DNA of 43,793 nt from Speluncibacter jeojiensis (GTDB lineage Bacteria; Actinomycetota; Actinomycetes; Mycobacteriales; Mycobacteriaceae): positions 1-43,793 of the forward strand of contig NZ_JAAIVF010000010.1 of the NCBI RefSeq assembly GCF_029589495.1, given 5' to 3'. Shown piece by piece: positions 27,064 to 35,494 of this stretch. Made by a program: the position numbers and the translations under genes. Positions within the stretch are counted from its first letter, which is position 1. The number at the start of each line of letters is the position of its first letter. Under the pieces are notes generated by a model that had not been told where the DNA came from, ran no database searches, and saw only the letters and a program-made list of their open reading frames with translations.

Positions 27064-28356
27064 ATGCGACGTGTCCACCGGTCGGCCGTAACCGTCATGG
27101 CGGCGGTCTCCGCCGCGCTCCTCGTCGGTGGTTGCGGGTCCGAGGCCCCGGCCCGGATGAACTCCGCCGGTTGGTCGGCGGCGTTCGCCGACGCACACAA
27201 CTCGCGGTCGGTGACCGTGGAGGGGCCGCGGGCGCCGGCCCCCATCTGGTCGCGCCCGCTCGGCGGGGTCATTCCGCAATCCGTGACCACCGGCCCCGAG
27301 AACCAGGTGATCGCGGTGGCGCGAACCGCCTCCGGGTGCACCGTCTTCTCGTTCGACGACGAGGCCGGTCGTAAGAACTGGTGCAACCCACTCGATTTCC
27401 GCGGTGCGATCAGCACCCCGTTGGTCGACCGCAACGACAACACCTACTTCGGCGGTGTCGGCGCCATGTTCTCGTTCAACACCTTCGGCCAGACGCGCTG
27501 GCGCACACCGGTCGCCGGCACCCCGATCGGCATGCAGTTCCTGCCCGACGGCAACCTGCTGGTGCTGACCCAACTCGGTCAGCTCAGCGTGCTCAACCCG
27601 CAGACGGGGGCCAAGATCATCGCCTCGGTCGAGCTGGTGCCGGGCACCGAGACGTCACCCGGCGACTGGGGCCTGGACCAGTGCCAGGACGCGGGACCAC
27701 TCTGCGTGGCAGCGAATCCTCCCGCCGTCGACGAGTCGAACGGCCATGTGTACCTGACGTTCTGGACACCCGGATCGTTCACCGCCTCGCTGATCGCGAT
27801 GTCCTACGGTCCGCAGCCGAACACCGACGGCACCCCGGTGTTGCGACGCCTGTGGACCGACGACAGCCTGCCCGGCGGGGCGAACTCGGCCCCGGCGCTG
27901 TCGGCGGACGGCAAGACCGTCTACGAGGTCGACCGTCAGGGTGGCCTGTGGGCGGTCGACGCGGCGACCGGACGGTCCCGCTGGAGCCATCAGCTGACCC
28001 CGCCGGTCGCGCGCAGCGTGTCGGTGTCCCCGGACGGATTGATCATCCCGGCCCCGGCCGAGCAAGGCCCGCTGATCGCGCTGCGCGACAAGGGCGGCCG
28101 CGTCGAGGTGGCCTGGGAGCGCAAGGACCTGATCGCCGTCGGGCCCGCCTCGCAGGCCGGCGGCGGGGTCGGCTACGTGCTGACCCGCAGCGGCGCCGAC
28201 GGCATCGCGCTGACCACCTTCGACACCGGCAGCGGCAAGACACTCGACCAGAAGGTGCTCCCGGGCGCCCAGGGGTTCGGCGCCGGGGTCTCGATCTCAC
28301 ACGACGGCATCGTCCTGGCCCCCACCAGGATCGGCGAGTTGTTCGCCTTCAAGTGA
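27064..28356 (+). CDS. PQQ/WD40-like beta-propeller lipoprotein
   Basis: A 430-residue lipoprotein. The signal peptide ends in the lipobox LLVGGC near residue 22, so the mature protein should be anchored on the outer face of the membrane. The rest consists of beta-propeller repeats with PQQ-like blades, such as GRKNWCNPLDFRGAISTP, FNTFGQTRWRTPVAG and VDAATGRSRWSHQLTPP. No catalytic residues are evident; BamB-like binding or scaffolding is possible. ATG 27064 has GAGGAG 6 nt upstream, and TACCCT at 27030 is a candidate -10 box. The homologue in the same mycobacterial position is, from memory, Rv3035. Confidence 0.88.
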   Translation: MRRVHRSAVTVMAAVSAALLVGGCGSEAPARMNSAGWSAAFADAHNSRSVTVEGPRAPAPIWSRPLGGVIPQSVTTGPENQVIAVARTASGCTVFSFDDEAGRKNWCNPLDFRGAISTPLVDRNDNTYFGGVGAMFSFNTFGQTRWRTPVAGTPIGMQFLPDGNLLVLTQLGQLSVLNPQTGAKIIASVELVPGTETSPGDWGLDQCQDAGPLCVAANPPAVDESNGHVYLTFWTPGSFTASLIAMSYGPQPNTDGTPVLRRLWTDDSLPGGANSAPALSADGKTVYEVDRQGGLWAVDAATGRSRWSHQLTPPVARSVSVSPDGLIIPAPAEQGPLIALRDKGGRVEVAWERKDLIAVGPASQAGGGVGYVLTRSGADGIALTTFDTGSGKTLDQKVLPGAQGFGAGVSISHDGIVLAPTRIGELFAFK

Positions 28357-28361
28357 CCCTT

Positions 28362-28397
28362 GTGTGAGTTGCGGGGTGCGGACCCCGCAACTCACAC
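28362..28397. terminator. Perfect bidirectional hairpin terminator
   Basis: Arms 28362-28377 and 28382-28397 pair perfectly over 16 bp with a GCGG loop. The stop codon of the convergent methyltransferase gene (28392-28394) lies inside the right arm. Confidence 0.85.
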
Positions 28398-29543
28398 GCG
28401 GCAGATGAATGCGGTCGGGGTGCGCCCGATCCGGGTCAGCACGACCGACAGGGCGCTCGATCCGCGCAGCTTCATCCGGCGGCGCAGCGCGTCCGGATCC
28501 ACGTCCAGCCCGCGCACCAGGATCTCCAGGATCCCGCAGTCGTGGCGCACCAGTTCCTGGCGCAGCGCCTTCTCCGAGTACTTGAGCCGCTCGAGGATCC
28601 GGAACCCGCGCACCCCCTCGGGCACCTCGTCGCCGGTCAGGTAGGCGATCCGCGGATCGAGCTGCCACAGCCCGTGCGCCGCACCGTAGTGCCGAACGAG
28701 CCCGGCCCGCACGATCGCGCCGTCCGGGTCGATCAGCCACTGCCCGGGTTCGCGTTCGGGTAGGTCGTCGGGTAACGCATCAGTGACCGCCTCGAGCCGG
28801 CCGTCGGTCCGCAGCACCGTCGCCCGCCGCCGCACGCCGGTCCCGGCCAGCCCCTCCGACCACAGGCACGCCTCGCGGACCCGGCCGTCGAGCGACACCA
28901 ATTCCACCTCGCCGGCCCAATCCAGGCGGTCGAAGTCCAGTCCGGGCGCGCACTTGACGGCGAGGTCGCGACCGCGGTGGACGGCGAGCAGGTCCGGCAG
29001 CGGCGGCATCAACGCAGCAGGGTCGAACCGCCGGGTCCCGCCCGAGCGCCGGGCCGGGTCGGCCAGCACCACCGTGCCCCGGCTGGTCGACGTCAGCGCG
29101 TCGGCCCGGAACACCGCGGCCGCGGGCACATTCGTCCGCGCCATGTCCAGACGGACCGGGTCCAGGTCGCTGCCGAGCACCTGCGGGCAGGTGGCGGTGA
29201 GCGCGTCGAGCTCGGCGCCGACCGAGCAGGTCACGTCGTGTACGGACCGCCCCGCCAACCGGTCCGCGCGGTGGCACGCCACCGCGGTCGGGGTCGCCTG
29301 CTGCAGGGCCTCGTCGGTGAGCAGCCAGCGCCCAGGATCGGTGAGCTTGCCGACGGCGCGGCGGCGCAGCAGCACCGTCTCGATCAGCGCGGCCCCGCGC
29401 TCACCGAAACGCGCACGCACCGTGGCCACGTCGGCCAGGCGCGTGCGCGTACTCAGTTCCAGATCGGCGACCTCGGCGAGCGCCGCCGTCCCCACGGCGG
29501 ACCGGAGGAAGGCGACGTCGCCGCTGCCGAAGGAATAACCCAC
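28392..29543 (-). CDS. THUMP-like class I SAM-dependent methyltransferase
   Basis: A 383-residue protein with an N-terminal helical region (LSTRTRLADVATVRARFG), a methyltransferase core with DVTCSVGAELDALTATCP as a variant motif I and VLGSDLDPVRLDMARTNVP as the SAM-acidic strand, VLADPARRSGGTRRFD as the NPPY-like motif IV region, and a C-terminal THUMP-like domain ending RGSSALSVVLTRIGRTPTA. An RNA substrate is plausible for such a fold but unproven. GTG start 29543, 19 bp after the preceding methyltransferase gene. From memory it corresponds to Rv3037c. Confidence 0.82.
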   Translation of the reverse strand: MGYSFGSGDVAFLRSAVGTAALAEVADLELSTRTRLADVATVRARFGERGAALIETVLLRRRAVGKLTDPGRWLLTDEALQQATPTAVACHRADRLAGRSVHDVTCSVGAELDALTATCPQVLGSDLDPVRLDMARTNVPAAAVFRADALTSTSRGTVVLADPARRSGGTRRFDPAALMPPLPDLLAVHRGRDLAVKCAPGLDFDRLDWAGEVELVSLDGRVREACLWSEGLAGTGVRRRATVLRTDGRLEAVTDALPDDLPEREPGQWLIDPDGAIVRAGLVRHYGAAHGLWQLDPRIAYLTGDEVPEGVRGFRILERLKYSEKALRQELVRHDCGILEILVRGLDVDPDALRRRMKLRGSSALSVVLTRIGRTPTAFICRV

Positions 29544-29562
29544 GGGGAGATGCCGGTTCGGG

Positions 29563-30543
29563 TCAGGCGCCGGGCTTCACGCCGGTGATCATCGCGTTGT
29601 AGAAGAATCCGCGCGGGACCACGTGCTTCATCACGTTCTCGTCGAGCCAGCTCAGGGTCTTCCAGCCGCCGAACGCGAACCGCGCCCAGTTCCAGCCGAG
29701 CTTGCCCTCGGGCACGGCGGCCTCGAAGGTGCGCACGGGCCAGCCGAGCATGGCGGCGGCGAACTCCTCGCTGGCGGCGTGCACCTGCACGGCGCCTGCC
29801 GAGCGCGCCATCTTCTCGAGGTCCGCCGGATCGAAGGTGTGGATGTCCACCACGGCCTCGAGCGCGGCGGCGCGGGAGGACTCGTCGAGTTCGGACTGCG
29901 GCCGGCGCCAGCCGCTGAGCGGACCGAACTTGGTGACGTTGGTGGTCAGGTACCAGGTGGAGCGGGACAGCCAGCGGGCGTAGAAATCGCCGACCGTGGT
30001 CGGCTCGCCGGCGAACACGAAGCGTCCGCCCGGCTTGAGCACCCGGATCACCTCGCGCAGCGACTGCTCGACATCCGGGATGTGGTGCAGTACCGCGTGA
30101 CCGACGACCAGGTCGAAGGTGTTGTCCTCGTAGGGAATGGTCTCGGCGTCCGCCACCCGGCCGTCGACGTCGAGGCCGAGCCCCTCGGCGTTGCGCAGTG
30201 CGACCTTGACCATGCCCGGGGACAGGTCGGTGACGGAGCCCTTCTTCGCGACGCCGGACTGCATGAGGTTCAGCAGGAAGAAGCCCGTGCCGCAGCCGAG
30301 CTCGAGCGCCCGCTCGTACGGCAACGGCTGGTCACCGGCGACCGCGTCGAACCGTCCGCGGGCGTAGTCGATGCAACGCTCGTCGTAGGAGATCGACCAC
30401 TTGTCGTCGTAGGTCTCCGCCTCCCAGTCGTGGTAGAGCACCTGGGCGAGCTTGGTGTCGTGCAGCGCGGCCTCGACCTGCTCGGCGGTGGCGTGCGGGT
30501 TCGGCGCGGGATCGTTGGTGGCGCTGGGGGTGCTAGCAGTCAT
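29563..30543 (-). CDS. Class I SAM-dependent methyltransferase (UbiE/Methyltransf_11 type)
   Basis: A 326-residue methyltransferase with motif I ALELGCGTGFFLLNL at about residue 80, VTDLSPGMV, the acidic DGRVADAETIPYEDNTFD and VVGHAVLHHIPDVEQSLREV (post-motif region), then VLKPGGRFVFAGEP. The C-terminal third (about 230-326) is specific to this group and may bind the substrate, perhaps a lipid or quinone. It is 30 bp after the enoyl-CoA hydratase gene and probably in its operon. The acceptor substrate cannot be inferred. Confidence 0.87.
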   Translation of the reverse strand: MTASTPSATNDPAPNPHATAEQVEAALHDTKLAQVLYHDWEAETYDDKWSISYDERCIDYARGRFDAVAGDQPLPYERALELGCGTGFFLLNLMQSGVAKKGSVTDLSPGMVKVALRNAEGLGLDVDGRVADAETIPYEDNTFDLVVGHAVLHHIPDVEQSLREVIRVLKPGGRFVFAGEPTTVGDFYARWLSRSTWYLTTNVTKFGPLSGWRRPQSELDESSRAAALEAVVDIHTFDPADLEKMARSAGAVQVHAASEEFAAAMLGWPVRTFEAAVPEGKLGWNWARFAFGGWKTLSWLDENVMKHVVPRGFFYNAMITGVKPGA

Positions 30544-30573
30544 GACGGATGTCGGGGTCCTTGTGTGAAGTGG

Positions 30574-31353
30574 TCACTTGCCGGTGAACTGTGCTTTGCC
30601 GGGACCGTTCTCGATGAACGATGCCATGCCGATCTTCTGGTCTTCGGTGGCGAACAGCGCCGCGAACAGGTGCTGCTCGATCTTCAGGCCGCCACCGAGG
30701 TCGGTGTCCAGGCCCTCGTCGATGGCTGCCTTCGCCGCGGCGAGCGCCCGGCAGGCGCCGCCGACGAACTGCGCCGCCCACGCGCGCGCCGCGTTGTAGA
30801 CCTCGTCCGGCGCGACCACCTGATCGACCAGTCCGATGGCCAGTGCCTCGTCGGCGCCGACGAACCGGCCGGTGAACACCATGTCCTTCGCGCGCGAGGG
30901 GCCGACCAGACGGGCCAGCCGCTGGGTGCCGCCACCGCCCGGGATGATGCCGAGCAGGATCTCCGGGACGCCGAGCTTCGCGTTGTCGCCGACGATCCGG
31001 CGATCGGCGCTCAGTGCCACCTCGAGGCCCCCGCCGAGCGCGTAGCCGGTGATCGCGGCGACCGTCGGTTTGGGGATCTCCGAGATCGACCCGAGAGCCG
31101 ACTGAAGGTCGCCGATGATGTCGGTCATCTCCGCGACGCTCAGGTCGGCCATCTCCTTGATGTCCGCACCCGCGGCGAAGACCTTCTCGCCGCCGTAGAC
31201 GATCACCGCTTTGACGTCGGCGCGCACGGTGGCCTCGCGGGCGGCGGCCCGGATCTCCTCCTGCACCTGTCGATTCAGTGCGTTCATCGGCGGTCGGTCC
31301 AGGCGGATGGTGCCGATGCCGTCGGAAACCTCGAGAGTCACGAACTCAGCCAT
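30574..31353 (-). CDS. Enoyl-CoA hydratase/isomerase family protein
   Basis: A 259-residue crotonase. The oxyanion-hole segments are AAGADIKEMADLS (about 60-72) and TGYALGGGLEVALSAD (about 100-115), with acidic residues in GGGLEVAL and GVPEILLGIIPGGGGTQRLARLVG at the hydratase catalytic positions. It should hydrate 2-enoyl-CoAs in beta-oxidation. ATG 31353 is preceded at 6 nt by TAGCCT, so it likely starts its own leaderless transcript that continues into the two methyltransferases. An operator-like palindrome lies just upstream of the -10 box. It resembles mycobacterial echA17 in position (memory). Confidence 0.93.
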   Translation of the reverse strand: MAEFVTLEVSDGIGTIRLDRPPMNALNRQVQEEIRAAAREATVRADVKAVIVYGGEKVFAAGADIKEMADLSVAEMTDIIGDLQSALGSISEIPKPTVAAITGYALGGGLEVALSADRRIVGDNAKLGVPEILLGIIPGGGGTQRLARLVGPSRAKDMVFTGRFVGADEALAIGLVDQVVAPDEVYNAARAWAAQFVGGACRALAAAKAAIDEGLDTDLGGGLKIEQHLFAALFATEDQKIGMASFIENGPGKAQFTGK

Positions 31354-31359
31354 ACGCGC

Positions 31360-31365
31360 AGGCTA
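31360..31365 (-). promoter_or_regulatory. Candidate -10 box of leaderless enoyl-CoA hydratase gene
   Basis: TAGCCT on the minus strand, 6 nt before the ATG at 31353. Confidence 0.5.
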
Positions 31366-31370
31366 CCCGG

Positions 31371-31384
31371 TGACACGTGTTCTA
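31371..31384. promoter_or_regulatory. KstR-like palindrome upstream of the hydratase promoter
   Basis: TGACACGTGTTCTA fits TNNAACNNGTTNNA, the known KstR half-site arrangement, with one mismatch. It is 5 bp upstream of the -10 box and inside a larger imperfect inverted repeat (31361-31400). Confidence 0.35.
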
Positions 31385-31429
31385 GTACCAACCGGTAGCC
31401 GGCGCCCGATCTCGCCGCACCGACGCGAG

Positions 31430-32239
31430 TCACCGGGGCAGGTCGGCGTAGTACCGCTCGGCCCCGTCGAACTCGACGCGCCACCGCTCGGCGACCTGCA
31501 CCAGAACCGGCTGGACGGGTGCGATCGCCGGCCTGGCGGCCATCACCGCGGCCACGTCGGCGAACCCGACGAGCATCTCGAGCTGCGCCCAGGTGGGCGG
31601 CAGCAGCATGAAACGGCCCTCGCGCCACTGTGCGAGCGCGTCGGCGGGCGTCGCCCAGCTGACCTCCTCCGCCTCGGAGGTCGCACCGTCGGCCTGCTGT
31701 CCCTCGGGGAGCGCCGCGACGAAGAACCGGGTGTCGTAGCGGCGGGACTCCCCGACCGGCGTGATCCAGTGCGACCACGGCCGAAGGCGGTCCGCCGCGA
31801 GCACCAGTTGCTCACGACGCAGGAAGGCGCTGAAGGTCAGTTCGTGCGCCTCCAGCGCCCGGCGGTCCGCGTCGAGCGCTCGGGTGTCGGCGACCACCGC
31901 GGCGGCGGCGCGGCCCGCCAGCAGCACGCCGCACTCCTCGAAGGTCTCGCGTGCCGCCGCGCAGACCAGCCGCCGCGCCCGCGGTTCGTCGGTGCCCAGC
32001 CGGTCGGCCCACCACTGCGGCGCCGGACCGGACCACTGCACGTCGGGGTCGTCGTCCTGCGGGTCGACACCGCCGCCGGGGAAGACCGTCATGCCGCCGG
32101 CGAAGGCCATCGCGCCCACCCTGCGGACCAGGAACACCTCGAGTCCTCGGTCCCCGTCGCGCAGCAGGATGACGGTGGCCGCGTCCTTGGGTGCGACGGC
32201 CTCGTGCGGGGTGAAGGTTCCACCGATCGGTCTGCTCAT
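31430..32239 (-). CDS. NUDIX hydrolase of the expanded-motif (NUDT19-like) type
   Basis: A 269-residue protein. The NUDIX box is split by an insertion: FPGGGVDPQDDDP at about residues 53-65 and then AARETFEECGVLLAG at about 95-110, an arrangement known from NUDT19-type CoA diphosphatases. The metal-binding REXXEE core (RETFEE) is intact. It may hydrolyse CoA or acyl-CoA derivatives, which suits the neighbouring enoyl-CoA hydratase, but this is inference. ATG 32239 has TAGCGT 7 nt upstream; it also follows the ABC ATPase stop by only 10 bp, so read-through is likely. Confidence 0.85.
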   Translation of the reverse strand: MSRPIGGTFTPHEAVAPKDAATVILLRDGDRGLEVFLVRRVGAMAFAGGMTVFPGGGVDPQDDDPDVQWSGPAPQWWADRLGTDEPRARRLVCAAARETFEECGVLLAGRAAAAVVADTRALDADRRALEAHELTFSAFLRREQLVLAADRLRPWSHWITPVGESRRYDTRFFVAALPEGQQADGATSEAEEVSWATPADALAQWREGRFMLLPPTWAQLEMLVGFADVAAVMAARPAIAPVQPVLVQVAERWRVEFDGAERYYADLPR

Positions 32240-32246
32240 GGCCGCA

Positions 32247-32252
32247 ACGCTA
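32247..32252 (-). promoter_or_regulatory. Candidate -10 box of the NUDIX gene
   Basis: TAGCGT on the minus strand, 7 nt before the ATG at 32239. It overlaps the stop codon of the ABC ATPase gene. Confidence 0.4.
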
Positions 32253-33095
32253 CTGCTCGTAGGCGTGCTGGCGGTGCCGTCCGGGCGAAAACGTTCGCCG
32301 GGCGAAGTACCTACCGTCGACGTGGTCGAGGGTGATCGACTGGCTGAAGGTCTCCGACAGGTTCGGCGCGGTGATGACGTCGTCGATCAGACCCTGCGCG
32401 ACCACGCCACCCTCCTTGAGGAGCATCGCGTGCGTGAACCCCGGCGGGATCTCCTCGACGTGGTGGGTGATCAGCACGATCGCCGGCGCATCGGGGTCCG
32501 CGGCCAAGGTCGACAGCCGCGCGACGAGTTCCTCGCGGCCGCCGAGATCCAGACCGGCCGCCGGCTCGTCGAGCAGCAACAGCTCGGGGTCGGTCATCAG
32601 GGCCCGCGCGATCAGCACCCGCTTACGCTCGCCCTCCGAGAGGGTGCCGTAGGTCCGGTCGCGCAGGTGGTCGGCACCGAGGCTCTCGAGCAGCTCCGCG
32701 GCCCGTTCGGTGTCCATCGCGTCGTACTGCTCGCGCCACCGCCCGAGCACCGCGTAGCCGGCCGAGACCACCAGGTCGCCGACCAGTTCGTCAGCCGGGA
32801 TCCGGCTCGCCAACGCCGACGAGGAAAGTCCGATCCGCGGACGCAGCTCGCTCACGTCCACCCGGCCCATCACCTCACCGAGGATGTGGGCGGTCCCGGA
32901 GCTCGGGTACTCCTGCGCCGCGGCAAGCCGCATCAGCGAGGTCTTGCCGGCGCCGTTGGGTCCGAGCACCACCCAGCGTTCGTCGAGTTCGACCTGCCAG
33001 GTGACGGGGCCGACGAGCGTCTTCCCCTCCCGTCGCAGGTCAACATCGGTCAGATCGATCAGCAGGTCCGGGTCTGGTTCGCGCACGCGTTCCAT
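32250..33095 (-). CDS. Stand-alone ABC transporter-type ATPase
   Basis: A 281-residue ATPase with Walker A GPNGAGKTSL (about 45-54), signature LSEGERKRVLIARAL, Walker B LLLLDEPAAGLDLGG and H-loop LITHHVEEI. No membrane partner is adjacent, and the sequence resembles the ModF/YlmA-like cytosolic ABC group, so transport is not established. I start it at ATG 33095 (MERVREPDPD); the frame is open to 33134. It diverges from glgB across 119 bp. In mycobacteria the same gene (from memory Rv3041c) ends this conserved block. Confidence 0.87.
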   Translation of the reverse strand: MERVREPDPDLLIDLTDVDLRREGKTLVGPVTWQVELDERWVVLGPNGAGKTSLMRLAAAQEYPSSGTAHILGEVMGRVDVSELRPRIGLSSSALASRIPADELVGDLVVSAGYAVLGRWREQYDAMDTERAAELLESLGADHLRDRTYGTLSEGERKRVLIARALMTDPELLLLDEPAAGLDLGGREELVARLSTLAADPDAPAIVLITHHVEEIPPGFTHAMLLKEGGVVAQGLIDDVITAPNLSETFSQSITLDHVDGRYFARRTFSPGRHRQHAYEQ

Positions 33096-33162
33096 CTTGA
33101 CGCAGAGCCGCCCGCGGGGTGTCGCCGGTCTCACCGCGGCGCGTCGCGGTCCGGCGGTCGTC

Positions 33163-33168
33163 TACTGT
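33163..33168 (+). promoter_or_regulatory. Candidate -10 box of glgB
   Basis: TACTGT, giving a leader of about 40 nt before the GTG at 33215, where a GGGG run could serve as a ribosome binding site. Confidence 0.4.
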
Positions 33169-33214
33169 CGGTGGGCATCGAGTCGAGTGGGGCGGAGCAG
33201 ATCGGGGTGGGCGC

Positions 33215-35449
33215 GTGACCGGTCGGCCGTCCCTGTCTCCCGGGGCCGCAGATGCCGGCCCTACGGATCCCGGCATTGCGGATCCCGGCGCCTTCCATCC
33301 CGCCGACCGCACCCGGCTGGTCCACGGCACCCACCGCGACCCGCACGCCGTGCTGGGCGCGCACCCGCATCCCTGCGGCACCGTGATCCGGACGCTGCGG
33401 CCGACCGCCACCGCGGTCAGCGTGCGGATCGCAGGCATCGACCATCCGCTGACCGACTTCGGCGACGGGCTGTTCGGTGGGCTGGTCCCGGTCCACGGTC
33501 TGCCCGACCACCGCCTCGTCGTGAGCTATCCGCCCGACCGCACCCGCGTCGTCGCGGACGGGTACTGCTTCCCGTCCACGCTCGGCGAGCTGGACCTGCA
33601 CCTGTTCGGCGAGGGCCGGCACGAGCGGTTGTGGGAAGTCCTCGGTGCGCATCCCCGCAATCTGCAGACCCCCGCCGGCGAGGTGTGCGGCACCTCGTTC
33701 GCGGTGTGGGCGCCGCGCGCCGACGCAGTGAGCGTGATCGGCGACCTCGACGGGTGGAGCGGGCACAGCTTCCCCATGCGTGCCCTCGGGTCCAGCGGGA
33801 TCTGGGAGGTGTTCATCCCCGACATCGGGCCGGGCGAGCTGTACAAGTACCGCATCCACTGCCGCGACGGCAGCGTGCTCGACAAGGCGGACCCGTTCGC
33901 CGCGTCCACCGAGGTCCCGCCCGCGACCGCCTCGCGGGTATGGCGCTCCGGCCATCTCTGGCGCGACGACGAGTGGCTTGCCCGGCGGGCGTCCGCGGAC
34001 CCGCTGCAACAGCCGATGAGCATCTACGAGGTGCACCTGGGGTCGTGGCGTCCCGGATTGTCCTATGCCGAGGCTGCCGAGCAGCTCGTCGAGCACGTAC
34101 GGCAGACCGGGTTCACCCACGTCGAGCTCCTGCCGGTCACCGAACATCCCTACGGCGGTTCGTGGGGCTATCAGGTCACCTCGTACTACGCGCCGACCTC
34201 ACGGTTCGGCGGCCCCGACGACTTCCGCGCGTTCGTCGACCGGCTGCATCGCGCCGGCATCGGCGTGCTGCTCGACTGGGTGCCGGGGCACTTCCCCAAG
34301 GACGACTGGGCGCTCGGGCGTTTCGACGGAGCGCCCCTCTACGAGCACGCCGATCCGCGACGCGGCGAACAGAACGAATGGGGCACGTACGTCTTCGACT
34401 ACGGCCGACCGCAGGTCCGCAACTTCCTCGTCGCCTCGGCACTGTTCTGGCTCGAGGAGTTCCACGTCGACGGCCTGCGGGTCGACGCGGTGGCCTCGAT
34501 GCTCTACCTCGACTACGGCAGGGTGCCGGGCGAGTGGGAGCCCAACGTCCACGGGGGTCGCGAGAACCTCGAGGCGGTGACCTTCCTGCGGGAGCTCAAC
34601 GAGGCGGTGCACCGTAACCACCGCGGCGTCGTCACCATCGCCGAGGAGTCGACGACCTGGCCCGGGGTGACGCGACCGACGACGCTCGGCGGCCTCGGCT
34701 TCACGATGAAGTGGAACATGGGCTGGATGCACGACCTGCTCGGCTATCTCGGCCGCGATCCGGTCCACCGCACCTTCCACCATCACGAGATCACCTTCTC
34801 GCTGATGTACGCGTGGACCGAGTACTTCTTGCTTCCCATCAGCCACGACGAGGTCGTGCACGGCAAGGGATCGCTGTGGACCCGGCTGCCCGGAGAACCG
34901 GCGGTCAAGGCCGCACAGCTGCGCGGACTGTTCGCCTTCATGTGGGCGCACCCCGGCAAGCAGTTGCTGTTCATGGGGCAGGAGTACGGGCAGGTCGCCG
35001 AGTGGTCCGAACAGCATGGGCTCGACTGGGGCGACCTCGACGATCCGCTCCATCGCGGCGTGCAGACACTGGTCGGCGACCTCAACAGGGTCTACCGCTC
35101 CCGCCCGGCGCTGTGGTCGCTGGACGATTCGCCGGGCGGGTTCGCCTGGATCGACGCCAACGACACCGCGAACAACGTGCTCGGCTTCCTGCGGTACGCG
35201 ACGGACGGCTCGGTGGTCGCCTGCCTGTTCAACTTCTCGGGCCGCGTCCACCGCGACCACCGGGTGGGGCTGCCCGAGCCGGGGCGGTGGGACGAGGTGC
35301 TCAACACCGACGCCGGGGTGTACTGCGGCGGCGGGCACGGCAACTTCGGCGGCGTCGAGGCCGAGACGATCCCCTGGCACGGTCGGCCGGCATCCGCGGC
35401 CGTCGTGCTGCCCGCACACGGTGCCATCTTCCTGGTTCGACGCGAGTAG
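33215..35449 (+). CDS. glgB: 1,4-alpha-glucan branching enzyme (GH13)
   Basis: A 744-residue GH13 branching enzyme. Domains in order: N1 domain with [21 protein letters not shown]48 around [22 protein letters not shown], the catalytic barrel with [10 protein letters not shown] (nucleophile Asp424), IAEEST (acid/base Glu477) and [13 protein letters not shown] (third catalytic Asp), and a C-terminal beta domain. It makes alpha-1,6 branches in glycogen. GTG 33215 gives an N terminus similar in length to the mycobacterial protein; an upstream in-frame ATG at 33119 would add 32 poorly conserved residues. The maltosyltransferase gene glgE, usual upstream partner in mycobacteria, is not present here. 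Confidence 0.96.
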   Translation: MTGRPSLSPGAADAGPTDPGIADPGAFHPADRTRLVHGTHRDPHAVLGAHPHPCGTVIRTLRPTATAVSVRIAGIDHPLTDFGDGLFGGLVPVHGLPDHRLVVSYPPDRTRVVADGYCFPSTLGELDLHLFGEGRHERLWEVLGAHPRNLQTPAGEVCGTSFAVWAPRADAVSVIGDLDGWSGHSFPMRALGSSGIWEVFIPDIGPGELYKYRIHCRDGSVLDKADPFAASTEVPPATASRVWRSGHLWRDDEWLARRASADPLQQPMSIYEVHLGSWRPGLSYAEAAEQLVEHVRQTGFTHVELLPVTEHPYGGSWGYQVTSYYAPTSRFGGPDDFRAFVDRLHRAGIGVLLDWVPGHFPKDDWALGRFDGAPLYEHADPRRGEQNEWGTYVFDYGRPQVRNFLVASALFWLEEFHVDGLRVDAVASMLYLDYGRVPGEWEPNVHGGRENLEAVTFLRELNEAVHRNHRGVVTIAEESTTWPGVTRPTTLGGLGFTMKWNMGWMHDLLGYLGRDPVHRTFHHHEITFSLMYAWTEYFLLPISHDEVVHGKGSLWTRLPGEPAVKAAQLRGLFAFMWAHPGKQLLFMGQEYGQVAEWSEQHGLDWGDLDDPLHRGVQTLVGDLNRVYRSRPALWSLDDSPGGFAWIDANDTANNVLGFLRYATDGSVVACLFNFSGRVHRDHRVGLPEPGRWDEVLNTDAGVYCGGGHGNFGGVEAETIPWHGRPASAAVVLPAHGAIFLVRRE

Positions 35450-35494
35450 TACGGTGCACTACCAGCCAGACCACCGCAGGCGAGGGAGGACGAG

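Noticed and set aside
32250-33095. Complete ABC importer operon
   Set aside because: No permease or binding protein gene is adjacent.
35450-35470. Imperfect dyad around GTAGTACGGTGCACTAC after glgB
   Set aside because: Several mismatches and overlap with the glgB stop; it may simply be the -10 box of the metallopeptidase gene.
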